The notes beneath the pieces were generated by a model. It had not been told where the DNA came from. It saw only the letters and a list, made by a program, of their open reading frames with translations, and did not search any database. Of a DNA stretch of 64,000 bases, positions 9,529 through 17,537 are shown piece by piece. The stretch covers positions 814,239 through 878,238 of the forward strand of contig JAGNLW010000001.1 of NCBI GenBank assembly GCA_017999365.1. The letters run 5' to 3'. Each line of letters starts with the position of its first letter. The first letter of the stretch is position 1. A program made the position numbers and the translations under genes. The DNA is from Candidatus Aminicenantota bacterium. GTDB taxonomy: Bacteria; Acidobacteriota; Aminicenantia; Aminicenantales; Saccharicenantaceae.

Positions 9529-9557
9529 ATCTTAGCCGAACCGGCCGGGCAATTCAA
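9529..9557 (-). promoter_or_regulatory. Likely promoter of the nuo operon
   Basis: On the minus strand TTGAAT (9557-9552), a 17-nt spacer and TAAGAT (9534-9529) stand about 43 nt before nuoA. A second candidate, TTGCCC-18-CATAAC, lies closer to the start. Either would drive the whole nuo cluster. The call rests on matches to the sigma-70 consensus only. Confidence 0.5.
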
Positions 9558-9592
9558 TAGAATTCCTATCATAATTGTAAGTATTTCGCCGG

Positions 9593-9622
9593 TTGACAGC
9601 CGCCCCTCAGGGGAGGTATGAA
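9593..9622 (+). promoter_or_regulatory. Promoter of the sodium/solute symporter gene
   Basis: TTGACA (9593-9598), an 18-nt spacer and TATGAA (9617-9622). The spacer contains the inverted repeat CCCCTCAGGGG, a possible operator. A start site near 9629 would give a leader of about 30 nt before ATG 9659. Confidence 0.55.
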
Positions 9623-9658
9623 GGGGTGCCACGTCACGGCCCGCGAAAGGGGGAAGGG

Positions 9659-11077
9659 ATGCTCGTCAAAGCCCTGGTCATCGGCGCCTACGCCGTCCTG
9701 ACCCTCTCCGTCGGTTACATGGGCCTGAAGAAGACCCGCACGTTCGACGATTTCTTCCTCGGCGGCCGGGCCGTCGGGCCGTGGATGTCGGCCTTCACCT
9801 ACGCCGCGGCCTATTTCTCGGCCGTCCTGTTCATCGGCTTCGCCGGCAAGGTCGGCTGGGGCTTCGGCCTGTCGGGGCTGTGGATCGCCCTGGCCAACGC
9901 CGTCGTCGGCGTCTTCGGCGTCTGGGGCCTGCTGGGCGACCGCATCCGCCGGATGTCGGTCGAGCTCCAGGTGACGACCATGCCGGAGTTCCTGGAGAAG
10001 CGCTACGGCAGCCCGGCCCTCAAGCTCGTCGCCTCGGTGGCCGTCTTCGTCTTCCTGGTCCCCTACTCGGCGGCCGTCTTCATCGGCCTGTCCTACCTGT
10101 TCAAGGCCAATTTCGGTTTCGGCTTCGCGACGGCCCTGCTCGTCATGGGGCTGTTCACGGCCTTCTACCTCGTCCTCGGCGGCTACAAGTCGATGACCAT
10201 GATCGACGTCGTCTTCGGCCTGGTCATGTGCGTCGGCTCGGCCGTCCTCCTGGCTTCCACGGTCGGCAAGGCCGGCGGACTGGGGCGCCTGACGGAGGGC
10301 CTCGCGGCCATCGACCCCCGCCTGACGGCGCCCGTCGGGCCCGGCGGGGCCTGGCCGCTCTTCGCCCTGGTCTTCCTGACCAGCATCGCGCCGTTCGCCA
10401 TGCCCCAGCTCGTCCAGAAGTTCTACGCCATCCGGGACGCGAGGGCCGTCCGGCGGGGCATGATCGCCTCGACGGCCTTCGCCCTGCTCATCGCCGGCAC
10501 GGCCTATTTCACGGGGGCGGCGGCACGGCTGTTCCTGACGCCGGAGACCGCGCCCGGGGCCTTCTCCGGCGGCAAGCCCGTCTTCGACGTCCTCATGCCG
10601 GAGTTCCTGGCCAAGGTCGTGCCGCACTCGCTGTCCGTGCTGATGATGCTGCTCATCCTGTCGGCTTCCATGTCGACCCTGGCCGCCCTGGTCCTCATCT
10701 CCAGCTCCTCGGTCGTCAAGGACCTCTACGCCGGGTTCGTCAACCGCGCCGTCACGGACCGGGCCATGACCCGGCTCATGCGGGCCGTCTCGGCTGTCTT
10801 CGTCCTCCTGTCGGTCGTCCTGGCCTACCTCCGTCCGGCGACGATCGTGGCCATCCTGTCGGTCTCGTGGGGGGCCATCGGCTCGTTCTTCCTGGGGCCG
10901 TTCGTGTGGGGGCTGATAAGCAAGCGGGCCACCAAGCTCGGGGCCATCGGCTCGGCCGTGCTCGGCCTGGGGACATGCCTGGGGCTGGCCTTCACGGGGA
11001 CGCCGCCGGCCGAGGCCGGGACGATCGGGATGATCGTCTCGTTCGCATCGACCCCGCTCCTCAGCCTCTTCGGCTGA
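9659..11077 (+). CDS. Sodium:solute symporter family transporter
   Basis: Inner-membrane secondary transporter of the SSS/SSF (LeuT-fold) family, 472 residues from ATG 9659, which follows a purine-rich AAAGGGGGAAGGG site. A longer frame to 9593 begins inside the promoter and is rejected. About 13 hydrophobic helices are visible. The N-terminal DDFFLGGRAVGPWMSAFTYA is the typical first helix-loop, the region of Na+ and substrate binding. The GLW and IRRMSVELQVTTMPEFLEKRYGS region is the usual conserved loop after helix 3. The substrate cannot be told from sequence; proline, pantothenate, acetate and sugar transporters all share this fold. Its TGA stop abuts the TCA (reverse stop) of the convergent barrel gene, forming palindromic TGATCA. 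Confidence 0.88.
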   Translation: MLVKALVIGAYAVLTLSVGYMGLKKTRTFDDFFLGGRAVGPWMSAFTYAAAYFSAVLFIGFAGKVGWGFGLSGLWIALANAVVGVFGVWGLLGDRIRRMSVELQVTTMPEFLEKRYGSPALKLVASVAVFVFLVPYSAAVFIGLSYLFKANFGFGFATALLVMGLFTAFYLVLGGYKSMTMIDVVFGLVMCVGSAVLLASTVGKAGGLGRLTEGLAAIDPRLTAPVGPGGAWPLFALVFLTSIAPFAMPQLVQKFYAIRDARAVRRGMIASTAFALLIAGTAYFTGAAARLFLTPETAPGAFSGGKPVFDVLMPEFLAKVVPHSLSVLMMLLILSASMSTLAALVLISSSSVVKDLYAGFVNRAVTDRAMTRLMRAVSAVFVLLSVVLAYLRPATIVAILSVSWGAIGSFFLGPFVWGLISKRATKLGAIGSAVLGLGTCLGLAFTGTPPAEAGTIGMIVSFASTPLLSLFG

Positions 11078-12400
11078 TCAGTAGCGGAAGATCATCTCGA
11101 ACTGGATCCAGTCGTAGCTCGACGCCCCGGCGAAATAGTAGCTCCCGGGCCGGAAGTGCTCCCAGATGAACCGGCCGGTCAGGTATGGACTGACCTTGTA
11201 GTTGAGGCGCCCGCGGACGAGCGTGCCCCGGTAGCGGCCCGTCCCGCCGGGGAACTCCCCCGCCGCGGCGGCCCGGCCCGTCCCCATCGGCATGACCATG
11301 AGGTGGCCGTCCGAGCGGGCGCCGAAGTCGAAAGCCAACTGGGCGTAGACCGAGGCCAGGTTGCTCCAATAGGACGAGCGGCTCTCGCGGGTGTAGGTGT
11401 AGATGTAGGACTCGCTCCACTTCGGCCAGCGGCTGAAGATGGGGTCCCAGCCCTCGGCGCGGGCCGTGGCCGGGTCGTCCCCGCTGAGGAGGATCCCGCC
11501 GAGGACGAACGACTTGAGGAGCGGCAGGGTGCCTTCGAGGTCCTGATCCAGGTGGACGATGGCGCCATAGGCGGAGCGGCCGGCTTCGCCGGAACGGCCC
11601 GTTTGCAGGGCGGCCTCGGCCGTCAGCGTGAGCGGTTTGGCCAGCGTCGCGACGGCCCGGACGCCGAAGGTCTCCGTCCGCGTCGGGACGGGCCAGGCCT
11701 CGGTCGCCTCGGTCGTCTTACGGACGGCGTAGGCGTCGAGCTTGGCCTTGCCGAAGATCCCGGTGTAGTAAAGGGCCAAGGCGGCCTCGGGCTGCTCGGC
11801 CAGGGCCTGGGGCTTGGGGTGGACGACCGGCAGATAGCGGTCGGTGGCCCGAGTCGCGTGGGCGAAGGCCGTCAGCGTATGACCTTTGGCCAGTCCCGCG
11901 TCGACGCGCAGGGCGTTGAAATAGTAGGACCGCGACCCGTCCCCGGGGGTGCCGTCGGCGACGACGAAGCCCTCGCCGAGGTTGATGTCCTGGCGGCCGG
12001 CCGTGACGGTGAAAGGGACCCGGCCGGGGACGGTCCATTTGACGAACAGGTTGTCGACGAACAGCTCGTGCCAGCTGAAAGGCCTGTCCTTGGGCGCGAG
12101 ATAGACGCGGAACTCGTTGGTGACCTTGCCCAGGACCTCGAGGTTCGCGAGCGGCTTCCAGTCGAGGCCCAGGGTCGTGCGGTTGCGGGTGTAAGCCATG
12201 GCGTCGGCGGCCGCGTCGTCGAGGGAGACGGCGTTGTCCCAGGCCTCGAAGCGGAAGCGCTCGACGAAGATGAGCTTCAAGCGCGGCGCGACCTCGGAGG
12301 CGGCGGGCGACGGCTTGTCCTGGGCGGCGGCCGGAAGGGCCGTCGCCCCGGCGGCCAGAAAAGCGGCGGCGAAAGCGAGGGTCAGGGGGTTCAGGTTCAT
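11078..12400 (-). CDS. Outer-membrane beta-barrel protein, alginate-export type
   Basis: Predicted outer-membrane channel of 440 residues. It has an N-terminal Sec signal peptide (hydrophobic residues 6-25, cleavage near AAAQ), followed by alternating polar/aromatic strands and a C-terminal FEMIFRY ending in an aromatic residue, as expected for BAM-inserted barrels. RNRTTLGLDWKPLANLEVLGK and TAGRQDINLGEGFVVADG resemble the alginate-export (AlgE-like) barrel family. The convergent symporter suggests a shared uptake or export theme, but the substrate is unknown. No strong ribosome-binding site is evident before ATG 12400. The only alternative is another porin family. Confidence 0.75.
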   Translation of the reverse strand: MNLNPLTLAFAAAFLAAGATALPAAAQDKPSPAASEVAPRLKLIFVERFRFEAWDNAVSLDDAAADAMAYTRNRTTLGLDWKPLANLEVLGKVTNEFRVYLAPKDRPFSWHELFVDNLFVKWTVPGRVPFTVTAGRQDINLGEGFVVADGTPGDGSRSYYFNALRVDAGLAKGHTLTAFAHATRATDRYLPVVHPKPQALAEQPEAALALYYTGIFGKAKLDAYAVRKTTEATEAWPVPTRTETFGVRAVATLAKPLTLTAEAALQTGRSGEAGRSAYGAIVHLDQDLEGTLPLLKSFVLGGILLSGDDPATARAEGWDPIFSRWPKWSESYIYTYTRESRSSYWSNLASVYAQLAFDFGARSDGHLMVMPMGTGRAAAAGEFPGGTGRYRGTLVRGRLNYKVSPYLTGRFIWEHFRPGSYYFAGASSYDWIQFEMIFRY

Positions 12401-12761
12401 GGATGTGTCCTCGGGAAAGGCGTCCGGGACATCTTATCACAAATAAGGTTCTTCTCCCGATTCCGGGAAGTCCCTCTCTCGGGCTTTGGCTCGGGATATG
12501 CCTCTAGCTCCCCGGCCCCCCGGGGAACGGGGAGCGAACCTGGTGAGCGGACCAGGCAGGGTCGGGACGGAGCACCCGGAGTCCCGATCCTGCGAAATAT
12601 CGGGAGAAATCCATTTCTTCGGATATTTCCCAGACCCGCTTCTCCGAGCCGCTCCGATGCGGGTCTGATGGTCGCTCCGCAGGCTCCGCTCCCTGCCGCT
12701 CGTCCGCCTCGAGAGGGAAGCCCGGAAATGGGAGAAGTATCTAATAGAATTCGGTGAACGA
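12401..12761. other. 361-bp non-coding interval with a hairpin array
   Basis: No credible ORF is present. The interval lies downstream of dut and upstream of the barrel gene, both on the minus strand. The left part holds a weak TAAGAT -10 candidate for the barrel gene. The centre holds five successive inverted repeats (see the separate entry). The right part is a short A+T-rich stretch just after the dut stop. Confidence 0.6.
12510..12667. ncRNA. Tandem array of five hairpins, possible structured RNA
   Basis: Five back-to-back inverted repeats. H1 12510-12525 (CCCCGG/CCGGGG). H2 12539-12556 (CCTGGT/ACCAGG, 6-nt loop). H3 12559-12590 (10-bp stem GGGTCGGGAC/GTCCCGATCC with one G-U pair). H4 12594-12629 (GAAATATC/GATATTTC enclosing GAAAT/ATTTC). 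H5 12631-12667 (9-bp CAGACCCGC/GCGGGTCTG). Spacing between hairpins is 2-13 nt. The strand of transcription is unknown; the flanking genes point to minus. I do not recognise a known RNA family. Confidence 0.35.
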
Positions 12762-13184
12762 TCAGAAGAGGCCGGTCGAGCCGAAGCCGCCCTGGCCCCG
12801 GGAGGTGTCGTCGAGCGAGTCCGCCTCGACCACGGTGACGGCCGCGACCGGCTGGACGAGGAGCTGGGCGATCTTCATGCCCTTCTTGACGGGGAACGGC
12901 GCCCCGCCGAGGTTGATGAGGACGACCTGGACCTCGCCGCGGTAGCCGGCGTCGACGACCCCGGCCAGGCGGTGGACGCCCCGGAGCGAGATGCCGCTCT
13001 TGTCCCAGACCAGGCCGACGTGGCCGGCCGGCACGGCGATCCGGATGCCCGTCGGCACGGCGAAGACCTCGCCCGGGGCGAGGTCGCGGTCGGCGACCGC
13101 GTAGAGGTCGAGGCCGGCGTCGCCGGGGTGGCCGTAGACGGGCAGTTTGGCGTCGGGGTGGATGCGCTTGACCTTGAGCTCCAT
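12762..13184 (-). CDS. dut: Deoxyuridine 5'-triphosphate nucleotidohydrolase
   Basis: Trimeric dUTPase that hydrolyses dUTP to dUMP and pyrophosphate, keeping uracil out of DNA and feeding thymidylate synthesis. It has 140 residues from ATG 13184 (MELKVKRIHPDAKLP); the longer frame upstream lies in nrdG. Conserved motifs in order: GDAGLDLYA (21-29), DKSGISLRG (61-69), GVVDAGYRGEV (76-86, with the catalytic Asp) and the flexible P-loop-like RGQGGFGSTG (129-138). It starts 11 nt after nrdG and is the last gene of the deoxynucleotide operon. Confidence 0.97.
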   Translation of the reverse strand: MELKVKRIHPDAKLPVYGHPGDAGLDLYAVADRDLAPGEVFAVPTGIRIAVPAGHVGLVWDKSGISLRGVHRLAGVVDAGYRGEVQVVLINLGGAPFPVKKGMKIAQLLVQPVAAVTVVEADSLDDTSRGQGGFGSTGLF

Positions 13185-13195
13185 GGCCGTCTCCT

Positions 13196-13894
13196 CTAGG
13201 GCGCTTCGATAAGGACCTCGCCGAAAAAGGGCCGGGCCGCGGCCGCGATGTCCTCGAGCTCGGGCCGCCCGAACGGCTTGACGGCCAGGAAGGCGGGGTC
13301 GATCGTCGTCTGGGGAACGAACTGCTGGACGGCGTACCTCTCGGCCCCCTCGAGCCACTCGCCGATGCGGACGACGTCGTCCTTGCCGACGAACCCGGGC
13401 ACGACGGTCGTCCGGAACAGGTACGGCAGGCCCGAGCCCCGGACGAGGTCGACGCTGCGGACGATCTTCTCCAGGTCGATGGCCGACCGGGTGACCTCGC
13501 GGTAGCGCTCGAGCGGGGCCTTGACGTCCATGGCCACGCGGTCGAGCAGGCCCAGCCCGAGCAGGGCCTCGAGCCGGTCGGGGAACGAGCCGTTGGTGTC
13601 GAGCTTGACCAGCAGCCCCCGCTCCCGGACGACCCGGATGACGTCCTCGAGGTCCTCGTGGAGGAGGGGCTCCCCGCCGGTCAGGCAGACGGCCTCGAGC
13701 CAGCCCTTGCGGCCGTCGAGGTAGGACAGGAAGCCGTCGGCGGCCATGGTCGGGATGGTCTCGGGCTCGAGGACGAGCTGGGCGTTGTGGCAGTAGGGGC
13801 AGCGGAACGAGCAGCCGCCGAAGAAGACCGTCGAGGAGATGTGGCCGGGGAAGTCGCGGCTGGAGAACTTCTCTAGGCCTTTGATCTCGACCAA
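13196..13894 (-). CDS. nrdG: Anaerobic ribonucleotide reductase activating enzyme (radical SAM)
   Basis: Radical-SAM activase that installs the glycyl radical on NrdD, 232 residues. The start is TTG at 13894. It is the only reasonable start before the conserved GLEKFSSRDFPG and has GAGGAG 8 nt upstream; a longer reading through the preceding gene is spurious. The [4Fe-4S] motif is CSFRCPYC (CX3CX2C), followed by LTGGEPLL, the SAM-contacting GGE. It is longer than short NrdG proteins and resembles the NrdG2/PflA-like type. It overlaps the glutaredoxin-like gene by 22 nt. Confidence 0.9.
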   Translation of the reverse strand: MVEIKGLEKFSSRDFPGHISSTVFFGGCSFRCPYCHNAQLVLEPETIPTMAADGFLSYLDGRKGWLEAVCLTGGEPLLHEDLEDVIRVVRERGLLVKLDTNGSFPDRLEALLGLGLLDRVAMDVKAPLERYREVTRSAIDLEKIVRSVDLVRGSGLPYLFRTTVVPGFVGKDDVVRIGEWLEGAERYAVQQFVPQTTIDPAFLAVKPFGRPELEDIAAAARPFFGEVLIEAP

Positions 13895-14139
13895 TCTTCG
13901 AACTCCTCGGCCGTGTTGATGACGGCCCGGACGATCCCCTGGGTGTGGGCGATGAGGGTCGGCAGCTTGACGGCGCCGGACTCGTCCCGCTTGATGACGT
14001 TGATGAACTCGCGGATCTTGGCCTTGCCGGGGGGCGAGGTCAGGCCGAACTCCTGGTAGGGGGTGCCGGCCTCGGCCAGCTTCTTCTTGAGGGCCTCGCA
14101 CTTGAGGCAATTGGGGTAGGTAAAGAGCAGGTAATCCAT
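13873..14139 (-). CDS. Glutaredoxin/NrdH-like thiol protein
   Basis: Small protein of 88 residues with a thioredoxin-fold start: a beta strand MDYLLFTYPN, then the redox motif CLKC and a Lys-rich helix. KLPTLIA supplies the cis-Pro of the fold. It lies between nrdD (34 nt upstream) and nrdG (overlapping), so a role as dithiol donor or partner for the anaerobic reductase is a reasonable inference. Class III enzymes usually use formate, but a subgroup uses a redoxin. It is not close enough to name nrdH. Confidence 0.75.
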   Translation of the reverse strand: MDYLLFTYPNCLKCEALKKKLAEAGTPYQEFGLTSPPGKAKIREFINVIKRDESGAVKLPTLIAHTQGIVRAVINTAEEFEDWSRSKA

Positions 14140-14173
14140 GACGTCACATCCTCGTTCGCGAAATGCCCGGGTC

Positions 14174-16246
14174 TCAGGCGATCTTGTCGTAGGTCCGGCG
14201 GTCCTCGAACTCCTGCTGCTTGCCGTCGTTCCACGTCCGGACCGGCCGCATGTAGCCGACGATGCGGCTGTAGACCTCGGTCTCGTCGCCGCAGTCGGGG
14301 CACTGGTGGTGCCGGCCGCGGAGGTAGCCGTGGTTCATGCAGACGCTGAAGGTCGGGGTGATGGAGAAGTACGGCAGCTTGGTCTGGGCGATGCGCTGGA
14401 CGAGCTTCTTGCAGGTCTCGCCGTCGATGGCCTCGGGCAGGAAGGCGTGGAAGATGGTTCCGCCCGTGTACATGGACTGGATCTCGCCCTGGTGCTGGAT
14501 GGCCTCGAAGATGTCCCGGGTGGCGTCGACGTTGAGCTGGGTCGAGTTGGTCAGGTAGGGGTGCTTCTCGGTGCCCGAGGTGTAGATGCGCGGGTACTTC
14601 TGGCGGTCCAGCCGGGCCAGCCGGTAGGCCGTGGACTCGGCCGGGGTGGCCTCGAGGTTGTAGAGGTGGCCGGTCTCCTCCTGGAACTCGCGCAGGACGC
14701 CGCGCATGTGCTCGAGCGTCTCCTTGGCGAACTCGCGGCCCTCGGGCGTGCCGATGCCCTGCTTGAGGAAGTTCATGCAGGCCTCGTGCATGCCGCAGAT
14801 GCCGATGGTCGAGAAGTGGTTCTCGAAGTGGCCCAGGTAGACCTTGGTGTAGGGCATCATGCCCTTCTCGAGCATGTTGTTGACGATCTCGCGCTTGGTC
14901 TCGAGGGTGCCCTTGGCGACCGTCATGAGCTCCTTGAGCTTGGCGAAGAAGTCCTCCTTGGAGGAGGCCTCGAAAGCGGCCCGGTTGAGGTTGATGGTGA
15001 CGACGCCGATGGAGCCGGTCGAATCGCCGGGGCCCCAGATGCTGCCCGGGCGGCGCATGAGCTCGCGCTGGTCGAGGTTGAGCCGGCAGCACATGGCCCG
15101 GATGTCGCCCGGGTTCATGTTCGTGCCGATGTAGTTCTGGAAGTACGGGATGCCGTACTTGGCCGTGGCGTCGAAGAGGAGCTTGGCCTTGGGCGAATCC
15201 CAGTCGAACTCGTTGCTCAGATTGTAGGTCGGGATGGGGAAGGTGAAGACCCGTCCCTTGAGATCGCCCTCGATCATGATCTCCAGGAAGGCCTGGTTGA
15301 TCCAGTCGACCTCCTTCTGGTAGTCGCCGTAGCAGGTGTCGAGCTCGACGCCGCCGACGACGGCCTTCTTGTGCTTCATGTCCTCGGGGATGGTCCAGTC
15401 GAAGGTCAGGTTGGAGAAGGGCGTCTGCCAGCCCCAGCGGCAGGGGACGTTGAGCCCGAAGATGAGCTTCTGCATGTCCTGCTTGACGTCCTCGTAGCTG
15501 AGGTTGTCGTGCCGGACGAAGGGGGCCAGCAGCGTGTCGACGCTGGAGAAGGCCTGGGCCCCGGCGAACTCGGCCTGCATGGTCCCGATGTAGTTGACCA
15601 TGTGCAGGGTCAGGGTGTCGAGGTGCTTGGCGGGATTGGAGTGGACCTGGTTGGGGACGTGGCCGAAGCCCTTGCGGATGAGGTTCTCGAGGGACCAGCC
15701 GGCGCAGTAGCCGACGATGGGGTAGCTCAGGTCGTGGATGTGGAACTCGCCCGTCTCGTGGGCCTTCTTGGCCCGTTCCGTGTAGATCTGGTTGAGGGCG
15801 AAGTTCGACAGGACCTCGCCGGAGACGCGGGCGTTGAGGCCGGCGAACGACTGGACGCCCTCGTTCGAGTTCTCGCGGATCTTCCAGTCGGCGTTGCTGA
15901 GGTAGTCCTTGACCAGGCGCTCGAGGTTGAGCCCGATCTTCTTGGCCTCGCGGATGCCCTTGTGCTTCTCGCGGTAGAGGATGTAGGACTTGGCCACGTC
16001 GTGGTAGCCCTGCTTCATGAGGACCATCTCGACGATGTCCTGGATCTGCTCGACCGAGGGGATGGTGTAGCCGCCGAACTTCTCCTCGATCATGAAGCAG
16101 ACGATGTCGGAAGCGGTCTTGGCCACGGCCATGTCCGTGATGCCCTCGGACTTCATGGCCTTGTGGATGGCGTTGGTGATCTTGTCCTGGTTGAAATCGG
16201 AGATCGTCCCGTCCCGCTTCTTGATCCTGCCGACCGCGCTGACCAT
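14174..16246 (-). CDS. nrdD: Anaerobic ribonucleoside-triphosphate reductase (class III)
   Basis: Oxygen-sensitive glycyl-radical enzyme that makes deoxynucleotides, 690 residues from ATG 16246, preceded by a strong GGAGGAGGG site; the in-frame ATG at 16279 lacks one. Domains in order: an N-terminal ATP-cone (about 1-95, starting GRIKKRDGTISDFNQDKI), the catalytic barrel with MCCRLN and RRPGSIWGPGDSTGSIG, and a C-terminal zinc site (CMNHG and CPDCG). The glycyl-radical loop is RIVGYMRPVRTWNDGK, with its Gly near the C-terminus. The ATP-cone suggests allosteric control. Two NrdR-like boxes lie upstream. Confidence 0.97.
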   Translation of the reverse strand: MVSAVGRIKKRDGTISDFNQDKITNAIHKAMKSEGITDMAVAKTASDIVCFMIEEKFGGYTIPSVEQIQDIVEMVLMKQGYHDVAKSYILYREKHKGIREAKKIGLNLERLVKDYLSNADWKIRENSNEGVQSFAGLNARVSGEVLSNFALNQIYTERAKKAHETGEFHIHDLSYPIVGYCAGWSLENLIRKGFGHVPNQVHSNPAKHLDTLTLHMVNYIGTMQAEFAGAQAFSSVDTLLAPFVRHDNLSYEDVKQDMQKLIFGLNVPCRWGWQTPFSNLTFDWTIPEDMKHKKAVVGGVELDTCYGDYQKEVDWINQAFLEIMIEGDLKGRVFTFPIPTYNLSNEFDWDSPKAKLLFDATAKYGIPYFQNYIGTNMNPGDIRAMCCRLNLDQRELMRRPGSIWGPGDSTGSIGVVTINLNRAAFEASSKEDFFAKLKELMTVAKGTLETKREIVNNMLEKGMMPYTKVYLGHFENHFSTIGICGMHEACMNFLKQGIGTPEGREFAKETLEHMRGVLREFQEETGHLYNLEATPAESTAYRLARLDRQKYPRIYTSGTEKHPYLTNSTQLNVDATRDIFEAIQHQGEIQSMYTGGTIFHAFLPEAIDGETCKKLVQRIAQTKLPYFSITPTFSVCMNHGYLRGRHHQCPDCGDETEVYSRIVGYMRPVRTWNDGKQQEFEDRRTYDKIA

Positions 16247-16359
16247 TTGTTCCCTCCTCCGTTCGAAGCGTGGCCTCACGAGCCTGGGATTCCCGCGGCC
16301 GACGTGCTACAATCAACCCTTCCCGAAACCATGGCCAAAAAGAAAAGCCTTGCGGCTCT

Positions 16360-16375
16360 ATCCCATATCTTGTGT
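16360..16375 (-). promoter_or_regulatory. NrdR-box-like site 1
   Basis: On the minus strand ACACAAGATATGGGAT matches the published NrdR box pattern (acaCwATATaTwGtgt) at 12 of 16 positions by eye. It lies about 115 nt before the nrdD start. Its partner begins exactly 32 bp away, the three-helical-turn spacing typical of paired NrdR boxes. Confidence 0.6.
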
Positions 16376-16391
16376 GGCTCTTGCACGGAAA

Positions 16392-16407
16392 ATACCAAAT
16401 CTTGTAT
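16392..16407 (-). promoter_or_regulatory. NrdR-box-like site 2
   Basis: On the minus strand ATACAAGATTTGGTAT matches the NrdR box pattern at 11 of 16 positions and agrees with site 1 at 13 of 16. The start-to-start distance is 32 bp. NrdR itself is not encoded in this window. Confidence 0.58.
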
Positions 16408-16486
16408 TTTCCGAGGAGACTCTACACCCCGGTTCGGAGCCTTGTCAAGGCCTTTCGCGACTTTTTTTTAAGTTGTTGAGGTGCCG

Positions 16487-16882
16487 ATGAATACCATCGA
16501 GATCAGGACCCGGGCCAAGGAGGAATTCGTCGACCTGACGGCCGAGGTCGGCCGGATCGTGGAGGCTTCGGGGGTTAAGGACGGTTTGTGTGTCGTGGCC
16601 GTGCCCCATACGACGGCCGGCGTCACGGTCAACGAGAACGCCGACCCCGACGTCCGGGCCGACCTTCTCGCGGCCCTGCGGCGACTGGTCCCCGACGCCC
16701 TCCCCTACGCCCACGGCGAGGGAAACTCGCCCGCCCACATCAAGGCCACCCTCGTCGGCTCGTCCGCGACTTTGATCGTGGAAGGCGGGGCGCTCAAGCT
16801 CGGGACGTGGCAGGGGATCTTCTTCTGCGAGTTCGACGGCCCGCGGACGCGTCGCGTCCGGGTCCAGGTCGTCGGAAAATAG
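16487..16882 (+). CDS. YjbQ/UPF0047 family protein
   Basis: Cytoplasmic protein of 131 residues in the YjbQ (UPF0047) family, for which a weak thiamine-phosphate-synthase-like activity has been reported. The conserved core is visible: VAVPHTTAGVTVNENADPDV and YAHGEGNSPAHIKATLVGSS, with the His and acidic residues of the putative active site. ATG 16487 is chosen because GAGG lies 5 nt upstream; an in-frame GTG sits 6 nt earlier. It is divergent from nrdD, and a hairpin follows its stop. Confidence 0.9.
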   Translation: MNTIEIRTRAKEEFVDLTAEVGRIVEASGVKDGLCVVAVPHTTAGVTVNENADPDVRADLLAALRRLVPDALPYAHGEGNSPAHIKATLVGSSATLIVEGGALKLGTWQGIFFCEFDGPRTRRVRVQVVGK

Positions 16883-16908
16883 GGACATGGACCCTTGGTA
16901 CGTGTCCC
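16882..16908. terminator. Bidirectional hairpin terminator between yjbQ-like and HAD genes
   Basis: Imperfect inverted repeat GGGACA/TGTCCC, extended inward by TGGACC/GGTACG with one mismatch and a CTT loop. T-rich sequence follows on both strands (GTTCTTTG on plus, TATTTTCC on minus). Placement between convergent genes fits a shared terminator. Confidence 0.55.
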
Positions 16909-16919
16909 CGTTCTTTGCC

Positions 16920-17528
16920 TCAGAACTTGAGCCCCAGCTTCTTCAGCTCGCCCGCGAGGTCCGTCTCGGGCCGGTAGAGGATGCCGGACAGGCCCGCGGC
17001 TTTGGCGCCCGCGACGTTCTCCTCCATGTCGTCGATGAAGACGCACCGGCCGGGCTCGGAGCCGGCCTGGCGGACCGCGGCCCGGTAGATGGCCGGGTCG
17101 GGCTTGAGGAGCTTGAGCTCGTAGGACAGGACGTAGCCGTCGAAGAACAGGACCTCCGGGAAGCGGCGCCGGACGAAGGCGAAGCGCTCCGGGTCGGTGT
17201 TGGAGAGGAGCAGCGTCCGGTACCCGGCCCGCTTGACCCGGCCGAGGACGTCGATCGCCGGGCCGTTGGGCGTGAAGATGTCGTTGTAGATCGCGTAGAA
17301 ATCTTCGTAAGGGAGCGAGGCCCCGGCGGCCGCGGTCACCCGCTGCAAGAAACCCGCCGGGGTCACGGCCCCGCCGTCGAAAGCGCGGATGAGCCCGAGA
17401 TCGCCGTGGACGGCGGCCTTGACCTCCTCGAAGGGCCGGCCGGCCCGCGCGGCCAGCTTGCGCAGGAAGACGTTGTTGTCGAACCACAGCACGACGCGGC
17501 CGAGGTCGGAGATGACGGTGTCGATCAT
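16920..17528 (-). CDS. HAD-superfamily hydrolase, YihX-like
   Basis: Cytoplasmic haloacid-dehalogenase-fold phosphatase of 202 residues. Motif I is ISDLGRVVLWFDNN: the nucleophile is D8, and the usual second Asp is replaced by Gly, as in the YihX (glucose-1-phosphate phosphatase) subgroup. Motif II is LLSNTD, and motif IV is VFIDDMEENVAGA. Substrate is not determinable. I use ATG 17528 (MIDTVISDLG); an upstream in-frame start would cover the promoter. A TATAAT hexamer ends 9 nt before the ATG, so the message may be nearly leaderless. Confidence 0.85.
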   Translation of the reverse strand: MIDTVISDLGRVVLWFDNNVFLRKLAARAGRPFEEVKAAVHGDLGLIRAFDGGAVTPAGFLQRVTAAAGASLPYEDFYAIYNDIFTPNGPAIDVLGRVKRAGYRTLLLSNTDPERFAFVRRRFPEVLFFDGYVLSYELKLLKPDPAIYRAAVRQAGSEPGRCVFIDDMEENVAGAKAAGLSGILYRPETDLAGELKKLGLKF

Positions 17529-17537
17529 GGGACCGGC

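Noticed and set aside
12401..12761. A cobalamin or other known riboswitch in the hairpin array
   Set aside because: No recognised conserved box could be seen by eye, and the hairpins do not match a known layout; only the structure is reported.
16331..16474. A possible 47-codon plus-strand ORF starting MAKKKSLAAL, preceded by a TACAAT at about 16308
   Set aside because: It has no ribosome-binding site, spans the NrdR-like boxes and lacks a -35; it is more likely part of the nrdD control region.
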